Below are positions 1-10,800 of a stretch of DNA of 64,000 nt, piece after piece. This stretch comes from Siphonodentalium dalli (lineage: Eukaryota; Mollusca; Scaphopoda; Gadilida; Siphonodentaliidae): contig CP136066.1 of the NCBI GenBank assembly GCA_032622095.1, positions 101,517,319-101,581,318 on the forward strand, given 5' to 3'. The notes beneath the pieces are model-generated. The model did no database searches and had not been told where the DNA came from. It saw only the letters and a program-made list of their open reading frames with translations. Position 1 is the stretch's first letter; each line of letters opens with the position of its first letter. The position numbers and the translations under genes are program-made.

Positions 1-46
1 TTCATTCCCATGTATACTTTTATAGCTGAAATGATTATTAAATAGA

Positions 47-203
47 GGATCTCTAATGATTCGCAATTCTATACAAATTTTATTGACTGAGTGCACTAAA
101 TATGATTCGAGCCCAGCTTTAGCGAGGCTCGAATCAAATTTAGTGGACGAGGTTAATAAATTTTGTATAGAATTTTGATGAATTTGAGATCCATTTTATC
201 ACA
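47..203. repeat. Imperfect ~155-bp palindrome
   Basis: Left words GGATCTCTAATG, CAATTCTATACAAATTTTAT and TATGATTCGAGCC are mirrored at 127-203, ending in TTTGAGATCC. About 40 bp of the outer arm recurs inverted at 45935-45978. Looks like an old foldback MITE. The rest of 1-597 shows nothing recognisable. Confidence 0.55.
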
Positions 204-597
204 TAATCACATTTTAGCCTGTTTTAGCAAGGAAAAACGATCTCAAAACAGTTGGGGGTAAAAAAAAATATATTGATTTCCTTATCATAACCAAAGAAGA
301 AGAAGAGACACCTTCAAGAAAAAATATAGTTCCATTTTAAATGTGTCTTTTCATGTTGACAAATTTGTTCAACCACCCGTATCATCCATGTTTATCTCAC
401 ATTCAACACTAAATAAACCAACACAAATCAAATATCATAATCATATTCTAATTAACATAATAATAAAGTTGACATCATTGCACTAAGCTCTTACATCGCT
501 GTGCATGTCAAAAATAAGAACGTGTGTTTTACTAAAACATATGAGGCCGATTTTAGGGGCTAATTATGTGATAAATATTGTTTTGTATCGTCACCAG

Positions 598-751
598 GAT
601 GCAGATAAGCAGAAGAAGCTAAGAGAACGAGCGAAAGCTTTGATTGCTGAAGCGAGAGCAGAAATCGATGTCCCGGAGCATGTGGCTCCTCCCCCTGGTG
701 ATAAGAATGTCAAAAAGTTATCAAGGGATAACTATTTATCTAGTGATTCAG
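598..751 (+). CDS. EHBP1: EHBP1-like exon 1 of window: linker after the CH domain
   Basis: The acceptor is a pyrimidine-rich tract ending TCACCAG before 598, and the donor is G|GTAGGT after 751. Starting in phase 0 it encodes 51 residues beginning DADKQKKLRERAKALIAEAR, a highly charged helical stretch that in EHBP1 follows the calponin-homology domain. A proline-rich turn (PEHVAPPPG) and a Ser/Asp-rich end (SSDS) follow. The ATG at 505 is not a credible start: the codons between it and 598 do not resemble the family, and the AG at 596-597 is a good acceptor. The exon ends with one base of the next codon (phase 1). Confidence 0.85.
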
Positions 752-1240
752 GTAGGTTCCAACTGAGACATGTTTTGATTGGAGTTTTATTCCATGGTGT
801 GTTTTAAAATTTTATATTGTCATGAATTGTGTCTAATTTGTGTTCTGTGAAATTTTCGTTTGTGTGTTTTACTTCTGATTTATTTATTTTTTATGTTGTT
901 TTGATATTATTTGCTTGTAATAATAATTCTAATGTTTCTATGCTTCACATTTGCAGAGAAATGATGTGATATAGGTTATCACCACCATGTGGGTTTCAGA
1001 GATTTGTATTCAGGTAAAGCAACTTTCTCTGGGGCGTATATCGACAAGTCTGATTGTGACCCAGAGTAGGGAGCAAGATTTAAATACCAATATCTGGAAC
1101 CCATGGCCATAGGGTGGTGATAATCAATTTATCCCACAATTCGTACAAAAGATTATCCAATAAAAGCTACTTTGTTGTTGCATGTATGAAATAGCACACC
1201 GCTTAGTTGACATCATTACCGTATGTGTCATTGCAAAGTA
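752..1240. other. Intron 1 start, no recognised feature
   Basis: AT-rich intron sequence without credible coding, RNA or repeat structure. Confidence 0.5.
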
Positions 1241-1345
1241 CAGTAATGCCCTAAATAATCGACTCCTTAACCACAGCAGAATTATGGGTAATTTTTCAGG
1301 ATTTAGTCAGAAATATGGCTTGTTGCCATTCATCGGATTAAATCT
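1241..1345. mobile_element. T3 palindromic MITE, half copy
   Basis: CAGTAATGCCCTAAATAATC, CCACAGCAGAATTATGGGTA and TTTCAGGATTTAGTCAGAAA give the left arm only; the mirror arm is absent. Confidence 0.75.
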
Positions 1346-1602
1346 GTCAAAATAGATCCATTTGTGCTTTTGAATCAAAACATTGCTCTTTTCATAGAAT
1401 GCCACCAATTTTTCAAATGTTTTTCCCTATTACCATCGGAAATATATCAGTTGATTTGAAATGACATATGTCTAAAAGAATACAAATAATTGATGCCAAT
1501 TGCCCATGTAAATTAATGCTTTTAGAAACGATGCGAGTTTCTCCACAGTCAATTGCCTTTACTGTTGCCATCCCCAATATGACTTGTCATTTTGCCTAGT
1601 CA

Positions 1603-3385
1603 TTTTTAGCTCAACTTACTTTGTAAGTTTGAGCTATTGCCATGGGTTGGCGTCCGTCGTCCGTGTGTGCGTGTGTCCATCAACAATTTCCTTTGGCACG
1701 GGCTACAGGTCGTATCTTTGGTCTGATCTTTATGAAATTTGTCATGAATGTTGACATTGACATTTAGATGGGAACGAGTCATTTTGGGGTCATTCGACCA
1801 AAAAACATGGCCGCTGGTGGCCATCTTGGATTTCAAAATTAAATCCATTGGCGTGGGCTACAGGCCGTACTGTTTGTGTGATCATCATAAAATTTGTCAT
1901 GAATGTTGACATTTACATGTAGATGGGAACGAGTCATTTTAGGATCATTTGGCCGAAAAACATGGCCTCTGGTGGCCATCTTGGATTTTACTCTTTGCAT
2001 CACTAAATCCTTTGACACATCCTACAGACCTCATCTCTGATCCGATCATCATCAAATTTCATATGGATCATCGGGGTGACCTCTAGGCTCTAGATGGGAA
2101 CGAGTCATTTTGGGGTCATTTGGCCAAAAAACATGGCTGCCGTCAGCCATCTTGGATTTTACTCTTTGCATCACTAAATACTTTCACACACCCTACAGAC
2201 CACAACCCTGATCCGATCATCACCAAACTTCATATTTATCATTGGGGTGGCCCCTAGTTGGGCACGAATCATTTTGGGGTAATTCGGCCAAAAAACTGAT
2301 CATCATAAAATTTGTCATGAATGTTGACATTAAATGTAGATGGGAACGAGTCATTTTAGGATCAATCAGCCAAAAAACATGGCCGCTGGTGGCCATCTTG
2401 GATTTTACTCTTTGCATCACTAAATCCTTTGACACATCCTACAGACCACATCCCTGATCCGATCATCACCAAACTTCATATGGATCATCGGGGTGACCTC
2501 TAGATGGGAACGAGTCATTTTGGGGTCATTTGGCAAAAAAACGTGGCCGCCGGCAGCCTTAGTGGATTTTACTCTTTGCATCACTAAATACTTTGACACA
2601 CCCTACATACCACATTTTGGGGTCATTCGGCCAAAAAATATGGCCAACAAGGCCTTTTTGGATTTTACTCTTTGTATCATGGCCGCCGGTGACCATTTTA
2701 GAATTTACCCTTTCCATCACTAAATCCTTTGGCACACCCTACAGACCACATCCCTGATCCGATCATTATGAAACTTGTCATGAATGTTGATATTGACATG
2801 TAGATGGGAACGAGTCATTTTGGGGGTCATTCAGCCAAAAAACATGGCCACTGGCGACCATCTTGGATTTCAAAATTGAATCCGTTGACGCGGGCTACAG
2901 CCCGTACTGTTTGTCTGATCTTCATAAAAATTATCATGGATGTTGACATTGAGATGAAGATGGGAACGAGTCATTTTAGGGTCATTCGGCCAAAAAACAT
3001 GGCCGCCAGTGGCCATCTTGCATTTTACTCTTAGGATCACTAAATCCTTTGACACACCCTACAGACCATATCCCTGCTCTGATCATCACCAAACTTCATA
3101 TTGATTATCCGGGTGACCTAGATGGGAACGCGTCATTTTGGGGTCATTCGGGCAAAAAATATAGCCGCTGCAATTCCTACCCTTACTATCTAGTTAACAT
3201 TGTTCATTCATATACATTATCATTCCATTTCTACTTCCACCAATATTTATTTTTTGGTCTCTCTTCACATTTACATCTTGTCTTACTTATACATTTCAAT
3301 TAGCACCTTTCCTAATTCCTCCATTTACTGTCAACCATTAAATTATACCCCTATCTAAGTTGAGCTACCGTGTCATTGACACCTT
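1603..3385 (+). repeat. S1 element: hairpin-bounded tandem array (HINE-like), full length
   Basis: The 5' end is TTTTTAGCTCAACTT (1603-1617) and forms a hairpin with AAGTTTGAGCT to 1635. A GTCCGT/GTGTGTCC run and degenerate ~155-175-bp monomers follow, with GGCCGCTGGTGGCCATCTTG, CATCACTAAATCCTTTG and GATGGGAACGAGTCATTTTG. A pyrimidine-rich tail leads to the inverted word AAGTTGAGCT (3357-3366) and, 3 nt later, the stem-loop GTGTCATTGACAC (3370-3382). No protein is encoded; open frames here are repeat artefacts. Subterminal inverted words, 3' stem-loop, minisatellite core and T-run insertion resemble non-autonomous Helentrons (HINEs). Confidence 0.8.
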
Positions 3386-3437
3386 CATCAGATGTATTTG
3401 AGGAAAAAGAAGCTTAATGGAAGATAAATTTTGATAA

Positions 3438-3691
3438 CCCTTTCATGACGGGAGCTACGCTGGTGTAGTATTAAAGATCCTGTGCCAGTGCATTCTCTTA
3501 TATATGCGAGTCTACCATAGGAAGTCTTGCATATATAAGAAAATGTACTGGCATGCAAGGTCAATGTAAATATTGTTAGCCTAATGTATTCTCTTATATA
3601 TGCGACGCTTCCTATGAGAGACTCGCATATAAGAGCATGCATTGGCACAGGGTTTTTCGCAAAATTTCAGGAAGCTAAAGTCATGGAAGGG
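3438..3691. mobile_element. T1 MITE (254 bp), TTAA-type, flanked by ATAA
   Basis: CCCTTTCATGACGGGAGCT start and GCT...AGTCATGGAAGGG end form inverted repeats. Two internal hairpins are built on TGCATTCTCTTATATATGCG. The flanks are ATAA on both sides (3434-3437, 3692-3695) rather than TTAA. Termini and target point to piggyBac-type mobilisation. Confidence 0.8.
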
Positions 3692-3814
3692 ATAAACATC
3701 CACCACCTGCTGCCAGATATTGTTTCTCATGTAGGGTTTTTATATTAGCTTCTCATAATAAATAGGGTTTCCAAAAACATTTATGGTCCTCTGTATTTAG
3801 AGAGTAGATAAATA

Positions 3815-3980
3815 GAAAGTAATCAGTTGGTTTCAACAAAATAATGAAATAATTCACGAGGGAACTGGGCCTGGTAAAACCAGAGTGAGTGGAGAGAACA
3901 AGGGTTTTACCAATACGACCGACTCCCCGAATGAATTATGTCATGTAATCATCGAAACCAATTGATTATTCTGTATATTA
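3815..3980. repeat. Imperfect foldback repeat
   Basis: AATCAGTTGGTTTCAACA and AATAATTCACGAGGGA are mirrored by GAATTATGTCATG and TCGAAACCAATTGATT. A second inverted pair (ATTACACAC / GTGTGTAAT) brackets 3975-4110. No termini or TSD are clear. Confidence 0.45.
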
Positions 3981-4689
3981 CACACTTTCCACCACTAAAA
4001 GGCACTATCAGCTCTTTGCAGTCACAGGGACATAATTCACAGGTGTGACATTATCACTTTTAATTCACAGAGAAATCCTTATAAATCACGTCTGAGTGTG
4101 TAATAATGATCAGATATTAATTATATTATAATATAGATTTTTCTCTCACCAAGTTATCAACATAAACAGATATCGAGTTATTGAAATGTATATACACTAA
4201 ACAGATAGCATATATACAGATGTCATATGAAACCTATATACAATATACATATAACATATATACATGTGTCAAATTGAACACACACTGGTATCAATCAGGA
4301 TTCATGCTGTTGGTGGCCAAATTATTTTGGAAAATGGCCAAATTGTTTTTCACTTTTGTGGTTCCCATCTGTGCACATTTTATCAGTTTTATCAGTTATT
4401 TTCATGCTTGTTTCTTTATATTTTTGTTTTAGTTTTGGTTTTCTTGATGATCCCATATTTTGGTTTTTCAATGGCTAAAGTTTTCGAAAAATGGCCAACA
4501 AAATTCAGAAATAAGACTCAGCCATGTATATAACACAATTAAAAATTCTAAAATTATTTTTCATATTTTCACCTTTGATCTGTTATTTAATATGCTCCAG
4601 ACAATGAGTCAAATTGAGATTCGGCGAGTTCTGAATCTATTGGCCGATTCGAGTATTGATTCTAGATAATAATTGTTTTCGAAGACCTA

Positions 4690-4905
4690 TCCATATGGAT
4701 AGTATACATTGGAATTGTCTTTTATTCATCTGGATGGATGTTAAGGTAATAAAAGCAGAAAACAGAAGACGAAAAGCTAATACAAGTGCAGAAGGATTCA
4801 TATTCTTTGGTGGGAAATGTTCAGATAATAAACCTATGGTCGTTTGTTGAACTTATCTGAACATTTACTGAGGGAACTACTCATCAATGAGTATTTATTT
4901 AGTAA
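4690..4905. mobile_element. T2 MITE, partial
   Basis: AGTATACATTGGAATTGTCT, AAATGTTCAGATAATAA, a GTCGTTTGTTGAACTTAT inverted core and CTACTCATCAATGAGTATTT identify family T2. Neither terminus is intact. Confidence 0.65.
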
Positions 4906-5088
4906 AGATAATGTTAAAGAACCATTGATATGCTGCCTTATGTAAGATGTTTTGCCTTCAATTTTCTGTTAACAGAACTTGCTTAATTCATCTGATAATT
5001 CATATGATGATGTATTCACAAGTTACCTGTATAATTTCTTGTAGTTGTGTTTTATTTGTTTTGCATATTATTAGACAGATTTTCAGGT

Positions 5089-5503
5089 CTCAAAATATGA
5101 TGCTGGATATTTGCAGAATGAGGTAACCAGAGGGTGAATTTAGTGATGCTACCCTGCACAGCTGGTTTGCATCACTAAATTCATCCTCTGATGACCTCAT
5201 TATGCATTGCCTCATCTGCTATGGGAGACCTAGACACAGATTTTAGTTTCCAGACGGTGATGTGCACCCATTGGGCACCTCGATTATGCATTTTGTCATT
5301 GCCAATTTGAGGATATAGAGAAACTAAACTCAAAAAAAGAAAGAAACTTTTTAATTGAGAAACATTCCAGAGAAGATGAGGCCTAAGCAGAATGAGGTCC
5401 CCAGAGGGTGAATTTAGTTATGCTTGCCCGATGTGCAGGGTAGCGTCACTAAATTCACTGTTTGTGGTACTCGTTCTGCAAATGTCCAGAAACACATTTT
5501 GAG
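5089..5503. mobile_element. T4 long-inverted-repeat element (about 415 bp)
   Basis: Outer arms CTCAAAATATGATGCTGG and CCAGAAACACATTTTGAG are inverted. Inside each arm is a palindromic segment GAGGTCCCCAGAGGGTGAAT...CACTAAATTCA. The core is GCACCCATTGGGCACCTCGA and GATATAGAGAAACTAAAC. No TSD was identified. Confidence 0.7.
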
Positions 5504-5620
5504 GCCTGCTGCTTTTAAAACATTTTGATTTGATGTTTTTTACATTTGCTTTGTTGTTTTTGTTTTGTTTTGTGTTGTTTTACATTCTATAGATTGGTGT
5601 GTTTGTTTTTGCATGAACAG

Positions 5621-5674
5621 CTAAGCAAGCAATTACAAGAATCATAGCTAATAAGTTTGTCACCAAACAAGGTG
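5621..5674 (+). CDS. EHBP1: EHBP1-like exon 2 of window: 54-bp putative cassette exon
   Basis: A T-rich tract ends in GCATGAACAG and is followed by 18 codons and a consensus donor G|GTATGT. The phase-1 entry joins exactly with exon 1. The encoded residues (AKQAITRIIANKFVTKQG) are basic and weakly helical, and I see no family motif in them. Exon 2 both enters and leaves in phase 1, so skipping it would keep the frame; that makes it a candidate alternatively spliced cassette. Support is splice sites and phase only, so confidence is lower than for the bMERB exons. Confidence 0.6.
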
Positions 5675-6946
5675 GTATGTACTTCACATATACTTTCATA
5701 TTCTTCTCATCTCAGTTTCTTCACATCTCAGCCTCTTAGATTGCTTGGTTATGGTGATGTTAGACAAGTTGAGACCAGACTTGTTATTTTCCTGGTTAGG
5801 TGGGAAGCGTGGCTACCCGACCAAAGGACAACCTGACCCGGGCATAATTTGTGTTGGGTCCTCCCAATTTTTCCATCGGGGTTCCCAGGTTTTGGTTGAA
5901 TATTTTGGTCTATTTACAATGCTTTTGAAGGATTTTGTTTTGAAGAAAATTGTGTCTTTCTTGTTAGAGCATGATGAAATTACTCTTTTTGGTTGTAGAT
6001 TTTGAACGACGAATTCAATATCGGTCCACAAATTTCAGTGGACTCCCCTTTGGGAGGTATAGTATGGTATACGGGCTCATCCACGAGGCTTACCGAGGGT
6101 GAGATTTTCCATACCGACATCCCAGGTTTTTCTCCCAACCCAAGAACGTCATTCTGATTTTACGTTTTATACCTGTCTTGGGTTCATTTATTAAACATAC
6201 ATCTGGAATGAAATCTGATGTGATATTTGTGGATGATTATGGTATATACCAATTATAACAAACAAAGCTCGTTACACAAGTGAAATTGATATGGCTAGTA
6301 AAATTGATATGGCTACGTCACAACATGATTGCGCCTGGCATGAATTTAAAGTAAATGTGTATTGATATAAAGTCTTTACAACCAGACCAACTGTGTTTGC
6401 CATGGAAAATGTCCCTATACCATATACATGAAAGGGAACATTTTTCTGTTTATAACAGAAGGAAGTTAGTTAGTTAGTTTAACAATTTCGATGATTTAAT
6501 GTGGTAATATTTTTGAAAGTAGAACTATTTATTTTGTAATTTGTAAAGTGGCCATTGTTTACGAAATGTACAAGTACTGTATGTTTCAATGTGGAGAATC
6601 GTCATTTAAGAAAAGAAAATTCTGCAGCTTCACTTAAAGTGCCTCAAGATCTTCACGGTGGGTCAAACCATTATTATCTAAAATAACATGAACAAATAAA
6701 ACAAATTTGTTCTTATATTCATTATCAATAATCCTCCAGTCACAAAATTCCGCATGTTGAAACATTATTTGTAGCACTAACTGTAAAAGTGCTGTCAGTT
6801 TTATGCTTTCCACAATGAAAGATAACACTAAAATACAGACAACGTTGACTATGATCAGGTACAGGTCGCTGCATATTTCCTAATAACTTACTTGCAGCAG
6901 GATTGGCTGAACTGAACTTAAGTCGCTCCACATTATTTTCTTGGTA
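5675..6946. other. Intron 2, unassigned
   Basis: Contains a moderately GC-rich patch (5790-6130) with CCCAGGTTTT words on both sides (5884, 6121) and a short AAATTGATATGGCTA repeat (6282-6315). No gene is supported. Confidence 0.45.
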
Positions 6947-6950
6947 TTAA

Positions 6951-7194
6951 CCCTTTAATGACTGGAGCTGCGCTGGTGCAGCATTAAAGATCCTGTGCCA
7001 GTACATTCTCTTTGATATGCGAGTCTACTATAGAGGGCCTCACATATATAAGAGAATGCACTGGCTTACAAGGTAAATATTGTTAGGCCAATGTATACTC
7101 TTATATATGCGAGGTGCCCTATGGGAGCATATATAAGAGAATGCATTGGCACAGGGTTTTCACAAAAATTCAGGAAGCCCCAGTCATGGAAGGG
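6951..7194. mobile_element. T1 MITE (244 bp) with TTAA target duplication
   Basis: CCCTTTAATGACTGGAGCT start, CCCCAGTCATGGAAGGG end, and TTAA at 6947-6950 and 7195-7198. It contains both T1 hairpins and the linker GGTAAATATTGTTAGGCCAA. Confidence 0.85.
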
Positions 7195-7822
7195 TTAAAA
7201 ACTGAAGAAAACAGCACTTGCATAAATTTTCTGGCAAATATCGTGACTGAAATTTTGACACCTTGTGAAGCAAATACGTTTCAGATCATAGATGCTAATA
7301 TGGTTGCATTGTTGCATAGTGATATTAATTATTTATCGGCAGACTTCAAATACCTTTCTATTCACCTAGTAAATTCCTTGAGGGCCTTCAGTTTAACATC
7401 ACTCAGCTATAATTCTAAGCATGTACAATATTCCTGAAAATGCTCTAATTTTTCTCATAGTATATCATACTTTGCACTCTCTCTAATGATACTAACACCT
7501 TTTCACTTGTTATTACATCAATAATGAAACAGAAGCCGTGTATAAAAATGGGATTGTAAAATAGAAATTATGTTAATAGATGTGAAAATTTATGTGCCAC
7601 TGTGAAAAAATTGTCATGCCCGCCTATAAGATAGTACATATGACCGAGTCGCCCATTTTGTTGAAGTTCAAAACAGGCTATTTCAATATGGAAAATTCAG
7701 GTTTTATATCAAGATAAACACATACTATAATGTTATCAGAGAGCTCTTCTAACCAAATTGAATTAACCGATTGATGAAAATAGTCTTCATTGTACAGTTT
7801 CTGTTGATGAGCTCATGCATGC

Positions 7823-10800
7823 CTAATGGGCTCCCTTCCGTTCACAACTTTCACCGCACAAGCAAATGTCAGTACACTGTAGACCATGTTTTCCACACCA
7901 GCAATGCATGCATTTAGCACCCACTTTCAAGCATTTACAGTGAGAGAGTTCTTGACATGACTTAGCTATTTGGTCAAGATTTGACCATGTTGGGTTCCAC
8001 ATATTTCTCTCGGATGATTCCCAACCCCAATCAGAAGGATCAGGGGGTTGGTATGATTTGTCTAACGAATTTTCCCATATCCGTGCTTGGTAGACACTCC
8101 GCTGACATGCTGGAGGAGAGCAGCTCGTGACGGGGGCAGCCGGTCAAAAGCTTTCCATTTTTTTGTGAACATATGTCTCGTCGCGTTGCTTCAATGTTGT
8201 TCCCTTCGCTGGTAGGATCAAACAGAAACATAACTTATTTTTCAATACCACAAATGTCTTCATAACTGACTCTTTCAAGCGTGCGGAGAGATATGAACTG
8301 TTCTGTTACGTCGGTGAACCCATTCCAACATTTAATGCAACTCTTCTTTCCGTGGTTGGCAAATCCCGAGCAGGTGTCGCATCCCGTGAAGCCATGAAAA
8401 AAGGGAAGAGCTGATGATCGGTCTGGTCCAAGACCGTCGCTAATTTCATGCACGGATATCACGCTCAAACTTTCCTGTGCCGAACATGATATACAGATTG
8501 TCGAGAGTGAGTTGTCTCACCAGAGAAATGGCTATCACGACCACGTCAGAGTCTACAGTATAAATTGTTACATTCCTTAATCCAGCGTCTGTCACATGTT
8601 TTACATGTAGGAGCAACCTTGTGTCTGCTTCCTCTTGATTGCAAGGAGAAATAGTATCAACATGGAACGTGTCTGAGCTCGACAACACTGTCTCGTTCAA
8701 TGTCGCAACAAGCACCCCACATACGGGTGTCACATTTACAATATTTTTTGCCAGAAAGTTGAAAAGTTCTGATTTATTTGTTGAGCAACTGAGGAAGTTT
8801 TTCCACTTATTGCCTCTTGGGACTCTTGCGCTGTTGGTTACACGAATTCTTGTACCTTCACCAAGTCTTGCTCGCGTTGCATTTTTCAGGCTATTTGGAA
8901 CATAGACATCAAACACAACATCCACACGCACACACTTCTCACCGAGATATAAACACAATTTCGGGATAAAAAGGTCGTGAGCGTAGTCTGAAAATGTGGC
9001 TGTAGTGGCTGTAGTGGCATACGGAACGGTCATATGAACCATGCCAGCTCCATCTATGATGACGCAGTCACTCTCTGGAACTACATCACGTTCACAAAAG
9101 CTCTCCAGAAATGGTAAAATGGTAAAATGTCAGACTTTTTGTTCACGAGCATATCCCCGTTATCTGATATAGAAGGTGGGCATTTTTGATTTTCATGCAT
9201 AAAGAAATCCAACATGTCAACACCGCGAATTCTGGCAATGGTGAATAGCTTTGAGAAAAGTTCTAAGTCATTTCTCAACATTTTGATAGTGTTTTTTGCT
9301 TTATTTTTGTTGTGTGATCTATGCTGGAACAAAAGAAAGTTATGCCGAGTCATGGGTTCCCAGAATGCACACTGATTGAGGTTTTTGGTATATGTGCTAA
9401 CACTTTCTAGTCCTGTGCTCTCTATTCGAAAAACATTGGCATTCATAACAGTGTCAGCCAAAACGTTTGTACTTATATTCATTAGTTCTGAGACAAGGAA
9501 CGGATTTGACAAGTCATTCAATTTCGAGGTCAATGCAGCAACTTCCGCACTGTAAGATATTATAACTGCTTTGGTGCTTTCATTGTGGGACAAGTAGCCC
9601 TGGATTGGCGCGTTGGTATTGCTCTTAAACGAGTCTAGAAGCTTGGCCACTTCTGGTCCCGCAATCAACCATCTCAGCAGAATTCCCGGATCCTCGTTCA
9701 ATCCCACTGATCCACTACCGGCCTTAATCAACGCGTTGTTCTGTTCATGTGCCTGGTCCAGACCCATTGCTGAGAACTTTCTCAGAGATTTCCGTACAAC
9801 GAAGTTCCCCATGACAAATTCGGAATACACGGATGGGTGTTTGCTTTCCAAATCGAGCATGTCCTTGATGTGAACTAGTAGCATTCGCGCATAATTAGGC
9901 ATGTCCATGGCACGAACGAAATGAACAATGGAGCACATACTCTGGACGTATAGATCGAAATCTCCAACGCGGACAGACCGAATGAATGCAAGTACGTGGA
10001 TAATCAAGTTCAGAATCATGTGCCAGAATTTAAACATGGGATTTTCACTTGATTTCTGTTTGATCCAATCCTTGATGTCACAAATACTGTTGCTAGTATT
10101 ATCGGTGTACTCGTTGTAAGCAGCAACCATTTCGTGATACATGACAACGGCAGTTATTTCGTGATAGTGACGAGCTTTCTCAATGGATGTAACTTTTAGT
10201 AAAGAATCAGCAGTACCAGACCCGACAAGTCCTGCTTCCGACAATAGCTCACACCAGCCGCTTGAATTTAAGAGTTTACCCGTTACTGCCAATAACTCTT
10301 TCTCGATGTGTAGGGGACCTAGCATTACAACGAATTTACTCTCCCCGAACTCATTGGGCAATAACCACTGCACTGTCTTTGCTAGTGCATATAGTGGACA
10401 ATCTGTAGCAATAATGCGTCTGTGTCGGATTTAGATGGTGAGTTGCAACTTTAACAATATTCATGGAATGCTTTGTCATTGCAAATGTGGCAGATGTTTG
10501 TGAGAACAGAGGTAATAGAGCGGTAAGAGTTAAATTCAATGTCTCGGGATCCCCATATTGTTTCTCTTGCGAAAGAGCCCACGGAACGAGGGTCTCACCC
10601 GTGTAATCACCTTTATCGGTAACGTTCTCTTGAAGCCAAGTTAATTCTGGTTGAATTAGTTTTTCTGATTCAATATTTCGTTTTATGAATTGAAACAGCT
10701 TTTCACCGTCATTCTCCTCATTTTTATCGCAGAACGATGAGTCCACCGAAACACCAGGAAATGGCACGGGATCACGTTTTGTGGATTTACACGGTTTAGT

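Noticed and set aside
505-597. ATG-initiated open frame leading into the first exon
   Set aside because: A good acceptor (TCACCAG) lies at 596-597, the 31 codons before it do not resemble EHBP1, and the protein is clearly internal; the ATG is chance.
1609-3170. CRISPR-like regular repeat spacing
   Set aside because: Units are contiguous ~160-bp degenerate tandem repeats without short conserved repeats and unique spacers; a eukaryotic context also excludes it.
1606-3303. Many 60-90-codon frames on both strands
   Set aside because: They repeat with the S1 monomer period, occur in mirror frames and have no family; they are repeat artefacts.
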